Assembly: GCA_913031395.1 (NCBI GenBank)
Contig: CAJWDT010000008.1
Location: forward strand, 1 to 49,748
Length of the DNA: 49,748 bases
Direction of reading: 5' to 3'
Source: an uncultured Gammaproteobacteria bacterium
GTDB taxonomy: Bacteria; Pseudomonadota; Gammaproteobacteria; Magnimaribacterales; Magnimaribacteraceae
The notes under the pieces were generated by a model that worked only from the letters and a program-made list of their open reading frames with translations, did no database searches and was not told the origin of the DNA. Every line of letters starts with the position of its first letter. The stretch's first letter is position 1. Shown here in pieces: positions 41,038-49,748 of this stretch. Both the position numbers and the translations under genes were made by a program.

Positions 41038-43095
41038 TTATCCGGTTTGATTATTCATAGCCAAAATTGGCTCGTTTTTAAGTTCTACGAGATCTATTAA
41101 TATATTAGCCGCTTCTCCTAGAATCTCTTCATCAATATCTAAGATTTCAGGATCATCTTCACGTTCTATAAAATCTTTGTAGGTAAGAAAAGTTGGCAAG
41201 CCAAGCTCATTTCTTAATGAGTTCTCATTTGATAACAAAAACGTTTCGATATTATTTTTTTGTTTTGTTCTCGACTCAAGATTCAAGTCTAGTAATTCAA
41301 TTTCATTATTATCTTGCCATTTTTTTCTAAGCTCAACACTTCTAAACAAGGGCGATTGATTCACCCGAGTAAAACTTTTTTCTTTTAAAATGTTTTTATA
41401 AGAACTCACCCTATTAAAATTCTTAAAAGAAGTTTCTGGAATTGTGTCATGAGCAAGAGCTCTATCTAGTTTACTTTCACCTATTTCATCAATATTAAAT
41501 AAAGAGGGAAGATTTACATCTGGTTCAACTCCAAGATTTTGTGTACTGCTTCCCGATACTCGATAAAATTTAGATTCTGTAAATTTAATTTGACCTGAAG
41601 AGAGAAGATCAACCTTCTGGACCGTACCCTTTCCAAATGTACTAGTCCCAACAATCAGTCCTCTATCATAGTCTTGGATTGCACCAGCTAGAATTTCCGA
41701 TGCGGAAGCACTAAATTTATTTACAAGTACTACTAGAGGTTTATCAAAAAATTGATAACCCCACCTTTCTCCAAGGCCTTGAATATTGCCATTTGAACTT
41801 TTGACTTGAACGGTTGTGCCTCTTCCTAAAAAGAGATGTGCCAAGGCATTCGCTTCGTAAAGCGATCCCCCGCCATTGTTTCTAAGGTCTATTACAAGAC
41901 CATCAATGTTTTCTCTTTTAAGTTCTTTAAGTAATTTTTTAACATCTTTACTGCTACTCTTATAGTTATAGTCTCTTTTCTGATAGGCATCAAAGTCAAA
42001 GTAGAATGCAGGGAGTGCTATTACGCCTACTTTGTAATCTTTATTATTTCTTTTTAGGGACAAAACTTTTTTCTCTGCTGCTTGATCTTCTAATTTGACT
42101 ATGTTCCTAACTATCTTTATTTCTTTTGTTTCTGTTTCATCTAGCGATGTTGAGGGTATGACCTCAAGTCTTACGGTAGACCCTTTCGGACCTCTTATGA
42201 GTTCTACAACATCATCAATTCTCCATCCAATGACATCAACAATCTCACCTTCTTGTTCCTGGCCCACTCCAACTATTTTATCTTTAGGTTTAAGCATTTC
42301 AGTTTTTTCGGCAGGCCCACCAGGCACTAAAGATGAAATAGATGTATAGAGTCCGTCAGAAGAAAGCAGGGCACCTATGCCCTCCAAAGAAAGACTCATA
42401 TTAATATCAAAGTCTTCTGAATTTTTTGGAGACATGTAATTGGTATGCGGACCATAAATGGAGGCTATTGAGTTGATAAAAATATTGAAAACATCTTCAT
42501 TTCTAGTTTGTGCAAAATAATTAAGTTGATTGTCCATTCTCTTAATTGTTTTATCAGCAGCTTTTTCTAAGTCATTACCAGAAAGCATTAATTGAATAAC
42601 ATCATTAGTGCTTAAATCGATCCATAGTTTTTCAAGTTCAACAATAGAGTTTTGTCTTTTATTCTCAGACAGATCTCTTAATAAAGTTCTATCTGTATTG
42701 AAACGGATCTCTTGGGCTTGGCCCAAGAAATTCACCTGCATTTTATATCTTGCATGATACCTGTCAGAGTATAAATTAAAGAAATCAAATGCCAGCCCCA
42801 AGTCGTTATTTATACCTTCGCTTTCTCTAACTCTTTGTTGAAAATGAGTAACTTCAGCATTTGTAAAGATTGTTTTATTTGGATCCAGTCTCTTAGTGAA
42901 CACTTCAAAAGCATTGTCACGTATGGAGGCATAGTCTTTTTTTATAAGATGGTTAATCTCAAGAGTTTCAATAATCTCAGAAGCTAAAGAGACTTGTTGT
43001 TCATTAAAGTTAAAGTCCTCATTAACTTCAGACACTGAAGAGAAGATTACAAGAGAAGTTGTTAATAGGAATATAAAGCCTAATTTTTTATACAT
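41038..43095 (-). CDS. prc: Carboxy-terminal (tail-specific) processing protease Prc
   Basis: A 685-residue protein from the internal ATG giving [18 protein letters not shown], a signal peptide. The N-terminal helical region ([14 protein letters not shown] and others) is that of gammaproteobacterial Prc. A PDZ domain lies near 235-320, with [14 protein letters not shown] and LVPGGPAE. The S41 protease core has [25 protein letters not shown] with the nucleophile Ser, and STFGKGTVQ with the catalytic Lys. It trims periplasmic proteins from the C-terminus and controls cell-wall hydrolases. A 27-base upstream start is less likely. Confidence 0.92.
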   Translation of the reverse strand: MYKKLGFIFLLTTSLVIFSSVSEVNEDFNFNEQQVSLASEIIETLEINHLIKKDYASIRDNAFEVFTKRLDPNKTIFTNAEVTHFQQRVRESEGINNDLGLAFDFFNLYSDRYHARYKMQVNFLGQAQEIRFNTDRTLLRDLSENKRQNSIVELEKLWIDLSTNDVIQLMLSGNDLEKAADKTIKRMDNQLNYFAQTRNEDVFNIFINSIASIYGPHTNYMSPKNSEDFDINMSLSLEGIGALLSSDGLYTSISSLVPGGPAEKTEMLKPKDKIVGVGQEQEGEIVDVIGWRIDDVVELIRGPKGSTVRLEVIPSTSLDETETKEIKIVRNIVKLEDQAAEKKVLSLKRNNKDYKVGVIALPAFYFDFDAYQKRDYNYKSSSKDVKKLLKELKRENIDGLVIDLRNNGGGSLYEANALAHLFLGRGTTVQVKSSNGNIQGLGERWGYQFFDKPLVVLVNKFSASASEILAGAIQDYDRGLIVGTSTFGKGTVQKVDLLSSGQIKFTESKFYRVSGSSTQNLGVEPDVNLPSLFNIDEIGESKLDRALAHDTIPETSFKNFNRVSSYKNILKEKSFTRVNQSPLFRSVELRKKWQDNNEIELLDLNLESRTKQKNNIETFLLSNENSLRNELGLPTFLTYKDFIEREDDPEILDIDEEILGEAANILIDLVELKNEPILAMNNQTG

Positions 43096-43243
43096 ACTAG
43101 TCGTTAGGATGGGCAAATTCATTTTATAGAAAAATTAGATTCATTAAATTATTATTTTGATTTTTTTAAAAAACAATAATCATAAAGGTAACTAGAAAGC
43201 ATGTTATTGTTTGGTTGATAGTTGAGTTAAATTTAAAGAAATA

Positions 43244-43837
43244 ATGAAAAAAATAGAGTACTTCTTAGACTGCAGCAGTCCGTGGACTTATCTTTCTTTT
43301 AGTGGAATTATGAAATTAAAAGAAGAGAAAGATTTTTCGATAGAATGGAAGCCAATTCTAGTAGGGGGAATATTTAATTCAATAAATCCAAGCGTCTACG
43401 AGAGTAGAAAAAATCCTATAAAAGAAAAACTAGAATATTCTCAAAAAGACATGCACGATTGGTCGCGTTTAAGAGGCATTACTATCAATTGGCCTAAATT
43501 ATTCCCAATCAATAGCGTGAAAGCTATGAGAGGAGCCTTTTATTTTATAGATCATGGAGGAGTGGAGTTATATCTTGAATCTGTATTTCGATCTTATTGG
43601 ACTGAAGGGAAAGATATCTCTGAGGATAATTGTCTAATCTCTATCGTTTCAAGTCTTGATATTTCGCCAGATAATTTTTTAGAATTCATTAATACAGATA
43701 CAACAAAGGATAGGTTGGTTAAAAATACACAAGAACTTATGGATAGAGGCGGTTTTGGTTCTCCTACTTTTTTTATCGGTGAAGAGGATATGTATTTTGG
43801 AAATGATAGGTTGCAACTGATAAAAGAAATTCTTTAG
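43244..43837 (+). CDS. 2-hydroxychromene-2-carboxylate isomerase-like (DsbA/kappa GST fold)
   Basis: A 197-residue protein. It opens with KIEYFLDCSSPWTYLSFSG, where Ser in the CSSP segment replaces the redox Cys as in HCCA isomerase and kappa GST. A helical insert is followed by the hallmark end GFGSPTFFIGEEDMYFGNDRL. HCCA isomerase uses glutathione in naphthalene breakdown, but most marine homologues are unassigned glutathione-linked isomerases. It is transcribed opposite to prc. Confidence 0.85.
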   Translation: MKKIEYFLDCSSPWTYLSFSGIMKLKEEKDFSIEWKPILVGGIFNSINPSVYESRKNPIKEKLEYSQKDMHDWSRLRGITINWPKLFPINSVKAMRGAFYFIDHGGVELYLESVFRSYWTEGKDISEDNCLISIVSSLDISPDNFLEFINTDTTKDRLVKNTQELMDRGGFGSPTFFIGEEDMYFGNDRLQLIKEIL

Positions 43838-43841
43838 ATAA

Positions 43842-44570
43842 TTACTCTTTATCTTTTGCCATTTCGGCGATACTTTTAGAGTCCTGACTGAACATAGTCT
43901 TGAGTCCTTCTTTAGTAATTCCTTTACCAAAGTTTCTACTTTCCTTACCGACTTCTATTCCTTTTCTAACAGCAGGCCTTGATTTGATTGAATCAAACCA
44001 TCTTCTGACATGGGTAAATGAATCTAAATCCACTTCATACCTTTTATAAGCGGTAATCCAAGGAAAAGAAGCCATATCAGCAATAGAATAATCTCCCGCT
44101 AGAAATTCTCTTTTTTCTAAGACCAAATTCATAACTCCTAGCAAACGATCATACTCATTTTTATACCTTTTCTCGGAATAAGAATGGTCTCCTGGAAAGT
44201 TCGGAGCATAATTAACAAAATGGCTCACTTGACCTGCCATAGGTCCAAGACCTCCAATTTGCCAGAAAAGCCACTCTAAAACTTTCTCTCTCTCTGGTGA
44301 TTGTTGAGGGAAGAACTGACCTTGCTTTTCAGCCAGATACATTAAGATTGCACCTGATTCAAAGATACTTAAAGGTTCACCGTTTATTATATTATTATGA
44401 TCAACTATGACGGGCATTCTATTGTTAGGGCTTATCTTTAAGAATTCAGGTTTAAATTGATCACCTTTTCCAAGATTAACAGGTATGACTTTATATTCCA
44501 TCTCGCACTCTTCCAGCATGATAGAGATTTTCCACCCATTGGGAGTAGGGGCATAATATAAATCGATCAT
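43842..44570 (-). CDS. Nu-class glutathione S-transferase (YfcG-like)
   Basis: A 242-residue GST. It opens IDLYYAPTPNGWKISIMLEEC with the Thr-x-Asn-Gly of Nu-class enzymes. Next come NLGKGDQFKPEFLKISPNNRMPVIVD and LSIFESGAILMYLAEKQGQF, then WLFWQIGGLGPMAGQ.SHF and DYSIADMASFPWI. Nu-class GSTs bind two glutathiones and have disulfide reductase activity. Its ATG overlaps the acyltransferase stop by 4 bp (ATGA). Last gene of the minus-strand operon. A paralogue of YghU at 2145-2993 is in the same window. Confidence 0.88.
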   Translation of the reverse strand: MIDLYYAPTPNGWKISIMLEECEMEYKVIPVNLGKGDQFKPEFLKISPNNRMPVIVDHNNIINGEPLSIFESGAILMYLAEKQGQFFPQQSPEREKVLEWLFWQIGGLGPMAGQVSHFVNYAPNFPGDHSYSEKRYKNEYDRLLGVMNLVLEKREFLAGDYSIADMASFPWITAYKRYEVDLDSFTHVRRWFDSIKSRPAVRKGIEVGKESRNFGKGITKEGLKTMFSQDSKSIAEMAKDKE

Positions 44571-45439
44571 TTTTTTAATTCCTCAATATAGTTATCTTTA
44601 TCAAGCCAAATATCTTCAGTCCATTGTTTTAAACTTTCTCTAAATTCAATGTCTTCCTCGTAATTCTTTCCAAGGAGGTTATCAGGTATTTTAATTTGTT
44701 TCACCCGAACAGTTACATCTGACATTCTTCCACATAAAAAATCCCAAAAGGATCGTTTAGACCCCTCATAATAAATTGTAAAATCTAAGAGCATATTTAT
44801 ATATGGCATTGTGGTTAGAGTTAATCCTATCCCTCCAGATTTAGGGTTAAGTAAATTTTTGTAATTAGAAGGCTGGTCAATTTTTTTCTTTTCAGTAAAC
44901 CGAGTCCCTTCGGTGAAACTAAAGATAGAAACAGGATATCTGCTGAATCTATCAAAGGATTTTTCCATTGCCTTTATATCTTTTCCTCGCAACTCAGGAT
45001 TCTTCTCTAACTCCTCTTTCGTATATCTTTTCAAGAAGGGCATGTCTAGAGCCCACCATGCTAATCCTATTACTGGCACCCATATCAATACATGCTTCAT
45101 AAAAAATTTAAGCATAGGTATTTTTCTATTCGTTATACCTTGTAAGATGAAAATATCTGCCCATGACTGATGGTTTGCGACTGATAAGTACCAGTTAGAT
45201 TGATCAAGTGACTCAAATCCTTCAATTTTCCATTCAGGTCTGTGAAGTATTTTTATCCAAACACCATTGCAATAAATCCAACATTCACCGATATTGATTA
45301 TAAATTTTGTGCAAATCCTCTTCCATCCTTGAATCGGTAAAATGAGCTTTAAAACAGCTATGGACAAAAGAAACACGCACCAAAATAAGGTATTCAAGAC
45401 GATTAGAAAAAAGGCTACTATCCCTTTGAGTTCGCTCAT
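44567..45439 (-). CDS. PlsC-like lysophospholipid acyltransferase (YihG-like)
   Basis: A 290-residue protein. Two hydrophobic segments sit near the N-terminus, then the acyltransferase motif VANHQSWADIF (H(X)4D), and FSFTEGTRFTEKKK (FPEGTR motif, here FTEGTR). KSGGIGLTL follows. It probably transfers acyl chains to lysophosphatidic acid or a related lipid at the membrane. The length and FTEGTR fit the YihG-type rather than short PlsC. It begins 9 bp after mazG stops. Confidence 0.84.
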   Translation of the reverse strand: MSELKGIVAFFLIVLNTLFWCVFLLSIAVLKLILPIQGWKRICTKFIINIGECWIYCNGVWIKILHRPEWKIEGFESLDQSNWYLSVANHQSWADIFILQGITNRKIPMLKFFMKHVLIWVPVIGLAWWALDMPFLKRYTKEELEKNPELRGKDIKAMEKSFDRFSRYPVSIFSFTEGTRFTEKKKIDQPSNYKNLLNPKSGGIGLTLTTMPYINMLLDFTIYYEGSKRSFWDFLCGRMSDVTVRVKQIKIPDNLLGKNYEEDIEFRESLKQWTEDIWLDKDNYIEELKK

Positions 45440-45448
45440 TCCAAAATT

Positions 45449-46195
45449 TTAACCCAGTTTCTTGGATTCATCCCAAAGTTCGTCAAGTAAACTTAAATCA
45501 GTATCTTTAAACTCTCTTTTACTCTCAATAAGTTTCTCTTCAATATAACTAAATCGCTTTAAGAACTTTTCATTAGAACCTCTAAGAGCCTCTTCGGAGT
45601 CTACATTCAAGCTTTGAGCTAAATTAGTAAGTATCATGAGCAAATCACCAACTTCTTCTTGCATCGATTCTTTACTTCCAGATTCAATTGCCTGTTCTAA
45701 TTCATTGGTTTCTTCTTTTATTTTTTCAAATATGCCTTTGTGATCAGGCCAATTAAAACCTACTTTTGCAGCTCTCTTTTGAATTTTTTGAGATCTTATT
45801 AATGCAGGTAAGTTCTTAGCAATACCATCTAGAACCCCAATCTGATTCTTAAAAGATCTTTCTTTTTGTTTTATGTCTTCCCATTGTTCTAGTTGTTCAC
45901 TAGAAGAATGATCACGTTTTTTAGAAAATACATAAGGGTGTCTTCTGATTAATTTTTGAGTAATTGTCTCAACAACATCATCAAATTCAAATAAGTTATC
46001 TTCTGAAGCTATCTGAGATAAAAAAACAACTTGAAGAAGAAGATCACCTAATTCATCCTTTAAATCAGTGTGATTAGATCTGTCTATTGCATCGGCAACT
46101 TCATAGGCTTCTTCAATAGTAAAAGGAGCTATGGATTTAAAAGTTTGCTCTTTATCCCACTCACAACCTTCTTCTTTGTCTCTAAGCTGAGACAT
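45449..46195 (-). CDS. mazG: Nucleoside triphosphate pyrophosphohydrolase MazG
   Basis: A protein of 248 residues from the first ATG, with two MazG domains. The first has GCEWDKEQTF, IEEAYEVADAI and KDELGDLLLQVVFLSQIA, with EExxE and ExxD magnesium sites. The second has EETNELEQAI and QEEVGDLLMILTNLAQ. It removes abnormal NTPs and ppGpp-linked nucleotides. Codons just before the ATG read NNIDKLLKV, matching the N-terminus of E. coli MazG, so translation may start at a non-ATG codon around 46225. The gene follows an acyl-CoA dehydrogenase. Confidence 0.92.
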   Translation of the reverse strand: MSQLRDKEEGCEWDKEQTFKSIAPFTIEEAYEVADAIDRSNHTDLKDELGDLLLQVVFLSQIASEDNLFEFDDVVETITQKLIRRHPYVFSKKRDHSSSEQLEQWEDIKQKERSFKNQIGVLDGIAKNLPALIRSQKIQKRAAKVGFNWPDHKGIFEKIKEETNELEQAIESGSKESMQEEVGDLLMILTNLAQSLNVDSEEALRGSNEKFLKRFSYIEEKLIESKREFKDTDLSLLDELWDESKKLG

Positions 46196-46226
46196 AACCT
46201 TTAGAAGCTTATCGATATTATTCAGC

Positions 46227-47366
46227 TTAATAATCGCTTAATGTTGCGTAACGATCAATATGATATTCCGAGTTACCAAATATTTGTTCCGTCACTCTGG
46301 CTCTTTTCATAAAAAGACCCACATCGTATTCATCAGTAACTCCTACACCACCATGCATTTGAACTGCTTCATTGGTAATTAGATGATTTGTTTCACCAGA
46401 TTTAAACTTAGCAAGGCTTGCCATTCTTCTAAGATCATTAGAGTTTTCATCTACGGCATTACAAGCCGCTATAACAGATGACTTTGTAAGCTCAAGCTCT
46501 GAATACATTTCTGCAGCTCTATGCTGAAGTGCTTGAAAGGTGCCAATAACGGCTCCGAACTGCTTTCTTTCTTTTAGATACTCAAGGGTTAAATTAAAAG
46601 CCTGACTCGCATTTCCAAGCATTTCAGCAGAGATAGCAATTTGAGCTCTGTCTAGGACCACTTCGAGCAGAGAAGCTCCATTGTTCTCTTCACCTAAAAT
46701 ATTGTCTGATGACACAGTAACATCGCTAAATTTTATATTTGCGGCATTTCTTGAATCGACCATACTCGTTTTAGTGATCTCTACACCCTGGCTATCTGAA
46801 TTAACTAAGAAAAGCGTAATACCTGATTCGTCATTTACAGAACCTTCTGTTCTTGCAGCTACTATCAGAAGATTCGAACTATGACCATCTATAACAAAAT
46901 TCTTACACCCAGATATTATAAATTGATCACCATTTTTCTTTGCTTGAGTGTCAATAGAGTAGGGGGCATGCCTATTACTCTCTTCTAGAGCCAATGCCGT
47001 AGTTAAGGTTCCATCAACAATTTGAGGTAAGTAGGTTTGTTTTTGGCTATCATTGCCACCAAGCGTAAGCAGACTTGCACCCAACACACCAGTAGAGAAC
47101 AAAGGAGAAGGTGTTAAAGTTTTACCTGCCTCCTCGAGAATACTACCCATACCCACCATGCCAAAATCAAATCCTCCATACTCTTCAGGTATTAGGATTC
47201 CTGACCATCCCAAATTGACCATTTCCATCCATAGAGATTCATCATAGCCAAGTTCATTTTGAGTATCCCTGATTTCTCTAAAATGCGTAACAGGAGCATT
47301 ACTTTGTAAAAACTCGCTAGCAATATCTTTGAGGGATTGCTGTTCCTCATTAAGTATTAATGCCAT
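46227..47366 (-). CDS. Acyl-CoA dehydrogenase, probable non-catalytic partner
   Basis: A 379-residue ACAD. It has LGWSGILIPEEYGGFDFGMVGMGSILEEAG, TTALALEE, ERKQFGAVIGTFQALQHRAAEMY, and MHGGVGVTDEYDVGLFMKRARVTEQIFG. The region that normally holds the catalytic base (E-G-(G)-T) is missing here; it reads RVTEQIFGNSEYH. It starts 2 bp after a second ACAD that has an EGGTSE motif. This resembles paired FadE-type heteromers with one competent subunit. Substrate unknown; long-chain, branched or ring-linked acyl-CoAs are possible. Confidence 0.86.
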   Translation of the reverse strand: MALILNEEQQSLKDIASEFLQSNAPVTHFREIRDTQNELGYDESLWMEMVNLGWSGILIPEEYGGFDFGMVGMGSILEEAGKTLTPSPLFSTGVLGASLLTLGGNDSQKQTYLPQIVDGTLTTALALEESNRHAPYSIDTQAKKNGDQFIISGCKNFVIDGHSSNLLIVAARTEGSVNDESGITLFLVNSDSQGVEITKTSMVDSRNAANIKFSDVTVSSDNILGEENNGASLLEVVLDRAQIAISAEMLGNASQAFNLTLEYLKERKQFGAVIGTFQALQHRAAEMYSELELTKSSVIAACNAVDENSNDLRRMASLAKFKSGETNHLITNEAVQMHGGVGVTDEYDVGLFMKRARVTEQIFGNSEYHIDRYATLSDY

Positions 47367-47368
47367 TT

Positions 47369-48565
47369 TTATTTATCCGGTAAACCTAAGACTCTCTTAG
47401 ATATAACATTTAGTTGAACTTCAGAAGTACCACCTTCAATAGAGTTTGCTTTGGTTCTAAGCCAATCTCTTGTGATTGCTAGCTCTTCCATAGAGAATCC
47501 TTCACCTTCCCAGCCTAGTGCTGATGTGCCCATAGCTTCCAGCATAAGTTCGTATCTAAGCTTGTTATGTTCAGTTCCATAATACTTTGCCATAGCGGCT
47601 GCAGGACTAGGAGATCCAACTTTTGTTTCCTCTCCGACCCTTTGCATAGTCAAACCAAATGCTCTTGAATTTAGATCATGCAGTGTTACTTTTTTTCTAA
47701 AAGCTTTATCAGAAATTTTTTGATCAGAATCAATTCCAGCATATTTTTTACCTATTTCGGCTAATCCAGATTTTGTTTTTTGGCTACCATCTCCACCTCC
47801 GGTGAGTCCCATGGCAGATATCATAGTTCTTTCGTGCTCTAGTAATCTTTTAGCCACAGTCCATCCTTTATTTAAGCCTCCGACCAAATCTTTTTGAGGA
47901 GCTTTAGCATCATCAAAGAATGTTTCACAAAAAGGAGATTTACCACTAATAAGCTTTATTGGTCTTGTAGTAACACCAGGTTGGTCCATATCAATCAATA
48001 AAAAGCTAATGCCTTCATGTTTAGGCTCTTGAGGACCAGTTCTTACTAGACAAAAAATCTTATCTGCTTTGTCAGCATTAGAAGTCCATACTTTTTGTCC
48101 ATTAACTATGTACTGATCACCATCTTCAACAGCCTTTGTACTCAAAGAGGCAAGATCAGATCCTGAACCAGGTTCGCTGTAACCCTGACACCACCAAATC
48201 TCACCCTTAACTATCTGAGGTAGGTGCTCCTTCTTTTGTTCTTCAGTTGCAAACTCTAAAAGTGCGGGTCCAAGCATCCAAATACCAAAACTTGCAAGGG
48301 GTGATCTTGCACCTATTGCCCCCATTTCTTCTTGAAGAATTTTATTTTCTTCTTTACTAAGACCTCCACCACCGTACTCACTAGGCCAAGTAGGGCATGT
48401 CCATCCTTTATCTCCCATTCTTTCCAACCAAATTTTTTGGTCAGGATGAGAGTATTGAGCATTTCTTCCTCCCCATGCAACGTCGCCAGGCTTTCTCATT
48501 TCCGGAGGGCAATTGGCTTCAAGCCAATTCTTTGTTTCTTCTCTAAAAGTTTGTAAATCAGTCAT
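47369..48565 (-). CDS. Acyl-CoA dehydrogenase, catalytic partner
   Basis: A 398-residue ACAD. It has WTCPTWPSEYGGGGLSKEE, ASFGIWMLGPALLEFATEEQK, and WCQGYSEPGSGSDLASLSTKA with the FAD-contact run. Then YIVNGQKVWTSNADKAD and LRTKANSIEGGTSEVQLN, where Glu of EGGTSE is in the catalytic-base position. It introduces a trans double bond into acyl-CoA and passes electrons to ETF. It is the first gene of a five-gene minus-strand operon (ACAD, ACAD, mazG, plsC-like, GST), divergent from the zinc alcohol dehydrogenase. Confidence 0.88.
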   Translation of the reverse strand: MTDLQTFREETKNWLEANCPPEMRKPGDVAWGGRNAQYSHPDQKIWLERMGDKGWTCPTWPSEYGGGGLSKEENKILQEEMGAIGARSPLASFGIWMLGPALLEFATEEQKKEHLPQIVKGEIWWCQGYSEPGSGSDLASLSTKAVEDGDQYIVNGQKVWTSNADKADKIFCLVRTGPQEPKHEGISFLLIDMDQPGVTTRPIKLISGKSPFCETFFDDAKAPQKDLVGGLNKGWTVAKRLLEHERTMISAMGLTGGGDGSQKTKSGLAEIGKKYAGIDSDQKISDKAFRKKVTLHDLNSRAFGLTMQRVGEETKVGSPSPAAAMAKYYGTEHNKLRYELMLEAMGTSALGWEGEGFSMEELAITRDWLRTKANSIEGGTSEVQLNVISKRVLGLPDK

Positions 48566-48585
48566 CTAAATCCTTTATAGTTTAT

Positions 48586-48612
48586 TTGTGTTGTGGTGAT
48601 TATAGATATAAT
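48586..48612 (+). promoter_or_regulatory. Possible promoter of the zinc alcohol dehydrogenase gene
   Basis: A perfect TATAAT at 48607-48612 lies about 35 bases before the ATG. TTGTGT at 48586-48591, 15 bases upstream of it, is a fair -35. A GGAGA ribosome-binding site follows. The shortened spacer makes this only moderately convincing. Confidence 0.35.
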
Positions 48613-48646
48613 CTAATCATAACTAAACAAATTCTGGAGAAGACTT

Positions 48647-49699
48647 ATGAAAGCATTTCAAGTAATAGAAAACGGAAAGCCATTAGAAGAAAGAGAGCTG
48701 GATACGCCTACTCCGTCAGGAAGGGAAGTAGTTTTGAAGACTGTAGCATGTGGAGTTTGTCACTCTGATGTGCATATACATGACGGTTACTTCGAATTAG
48801 GAGGTGGCGTTCAGCTACCTTCGCCTTTACCTGGAGGACAGCCATTAACGATGGGTCATGAAATTTTTGGAGAAGTAGTAGCCATAGGTGATGAAGTAGA
48901 AGGAATAAGTCTAGGAGAAAGATATGTAGCTTACCCTTGGATGGGATGCGGTGATTGTGATCTTTGTAATGATGATATGACTCACTATTGTGCCAATAAT
49001 TCTAATTTAGGCATTCATGTAGCGGGAGGTTACGGAGATCATGTCTTAGTTCCAGATCAAAAATATTTATTCCATGCTGCAGATACTCCTGATAGCCTGG
49101 CAGGAAGTTATGCTTGTAGAGGTTTAACTGCTTATAGTGCCTTAAAGAAAGCAGGACCTTATAAGAAAGATAATTCCCTAGTCATAGTCTCTGCTGGTGG
49201 TTTAGGTGTTTTAGCTTTAAAAATTGCACAAGCCGCTTATGGAATAAATCCCATAGTTGTAGATATAGATGATGAAAAACTTGGAATGGCAAGACAACTA
49301 GGCGCATCCGCAACTATAAACTCTTCTGAAGATGGAGCTGCAGAGAAACTAATGGAATTAACTGAAGGAGGTGCTAGATCAATTGTCGATTTTGTAGGAG
49401 CTGAAGCCTCAGTAAATTTTGGCTATAACCTATTAGCAAGGGGTGGAAGTTACGTTATTGTAGGTCTTTTTGGAGGACAAATTACTCTTCCTCTACCGTT
49501 ACAAGCACTTACAGAAAAAAGACTTATGGGCTCTTATGTTGGGAGTTTAGGAGATATGAAAGAGCTTATGGAATTAGTTGTAGCAGGGAAGATCGACCCT
49601 GTTGCTGTTGAGACTAGAGACGTTTCAAAGGCTAATGAAACCCTCCAAGAGATGAAGGATGGAAAACTATTAGGATTAGTTGCACTTACTCATGACTAA
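48647..49699 (+). CDS. Zinc-dependent alcohol dehydrogenase (GroES-like)
   Basis: A 350-residue MDR-family enzyme. Catalytic zinc ligands are seen in ACGVCHSDVH and TMGHEIFGEV. The structural zinc site is GCGDCDLCNDDMTHYC with four Cys. The NAD-binding Rossmann fold has VSAGGLGVLALKIAQAA and an Asp after strand 2 (VVDIDDEK), favouring NAD. It oxidises alcohols or reduces aldehydes. It is divergent from the acyl-CoA dehydrogenase pair. A GGAGAAG site precedes the ATG. Confidence 0.9.
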   Translation: MKAFQVIENGKPLEERELDTPTPSGREVVLKTVACGVCHSDVHIHDGYFELGGGVQLPSPLPGGQPLTMGHEIFGEVVAIGDEVEGISLGERYVAYPWMGCGDCDLCNDDMTHYCANNSNLGIHVAGGYGDHVLVPDQKYLFHAADTPDSLAGSYACRGLTAYSALKKAGPYKKDNSLVIVSAGGLGVLALKIAQAAYGINPIVVDIDDEKLGMARQLGASATINSSEDGAAEKLMELTEGGARSIVDFVGAEASVNFGYNLLARGGSYVIVGLFGGQITLPLPLQALTEKRLMGSYVGSLGDMKELMELVVAGKIDPVAVETRDVSKANETLQEMKDGKLLGLVALTHD

Positions 49700-49733
49700 A
49701 ACTTAAAGAGATATTCCAGAAAGGACTTCAGAA

Positions 49734-49748
49734 ATGTCTTGTTTTATT
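49734..49748 (+). CDS. Start of the next gene, cut by the window edge
   Basis: AAAGGA, then 8 bases, then ATG at 49734 followed by TCT TGT TTT ATT to the end of the window. The spacing and position 34 bp past the alcohol dehydrogenase stop suggest a new coding start, probably co-transcribed. Nothing can be said of the product. Confidence 0.4.

Noticed and set aside
43150-43180. Hairpin in the prc/isomerase spacer
   Set aside because: The arms are almost entirely A and T, with mismatches, in very AT-rich DNA; a chance match is likely.
1-49748. Mobile element, prophage, CRISPR array or RNA gene
   Set aside because: I saw no transposase, integrase, terminal repeats, spaced repeat array, or tRNA/rRNA-like sequence on either strand. 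Small or diverged RNAs cannot be excluded without a covariance search.

Overview
The window is AT-rich (by eye well under 40% GC), very densely coded and almost free of intergenic DNA. The informational and housekeeping proteins (Apt, TadA, XthA, Prc, MazG, photolyase) have a gammaproteobacterial look. Two TonB-dependent receptors, many short-chain dehydrogenases, glutathione S-transferases (GSTs), acyl-CoA dehydrogenases, a PQQ alcohol dehydrogenase and a photolyase suggest a streamlined surface-ocean gammaproteobacterium of the SAR86 type. That placement rests on gene content and codon character, not on a marker gene. I see no rRNA, tRNA, CRISPR array, transposase, integrase or phage gene.

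Layout. 1-2993: the 3' end of a SnoaL-like gene, a decayed crotonase C-terminus, a siderophore-interacting flavoprotein, a cupin/NTF2-like pair on the minus strand, and YghU. 2996-7502: an AzgA-type purine permease, a TonB-dependent receptor and a purine-type phosphoribosyltransferase. 7545-13420: a compact catabolic-looking run of amidohydrolase, TPR lipoprotein, GST, SDR and old-yellow-enzyme-like flavoprotein. 13510-17907: a CmcJ/NvfI-family oxygenase candidate, a class III aminotransferase, a Tat-exported PhoD-like phosphatase and a TauE/SafE permease. 17940-22450: SDR, photolyase, DUF4396 membrane protein, ACT-domain protein and two unlike GSTs. 22454-28131: sterol-desaturase-like protein, apt, a compact nucleosidase, GNAT, SDR, a GFA-like zinc protein, and then a three-gene membrane module with a MotA/TolQ/ExbB-like first member.

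28133-36062: a lipoprotein quinohemoprotein alcohol dehydrogenase, a CIA30-like protein, a PaaG-type crotonase with an MFS carrier, a class III CoA-transferase and a lipoprotein YtcJ-type amidohydrolase. A strong bidirectional terminator at 36061-36092 follows. 36103-38643 is a second TonB-dependent receptor, with a repeat-bearing upstream region. 38876-40228 is GNAT-DUF2237-tadA. 40223-43095 is prc-xthA on the minus strand. 43244-48565 holds an HCCA-isomerase-like protein and a minus-strand operon (two acyl-CoA dehydrogenases, mazG, a PlsC-like acyltransferase, a Nu-class GST). 48647-49699 is a zinc alcohol dehydrogenase, and a new gene starts at the right edge.

Taken together, the genes describe uptake through the outer membrane, oxidation of alcohols and ring compounds, CoA activation and beta-oxidation, and heavy use of glutathione chemistry. 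The least explained element is the 26343-28131 membrane module. It resembles an ion-driven stator pair, but its periplasmic part is neither a TolR/ExbD nor an OmpA domain, and it carries an unrecognised third membrane protein.
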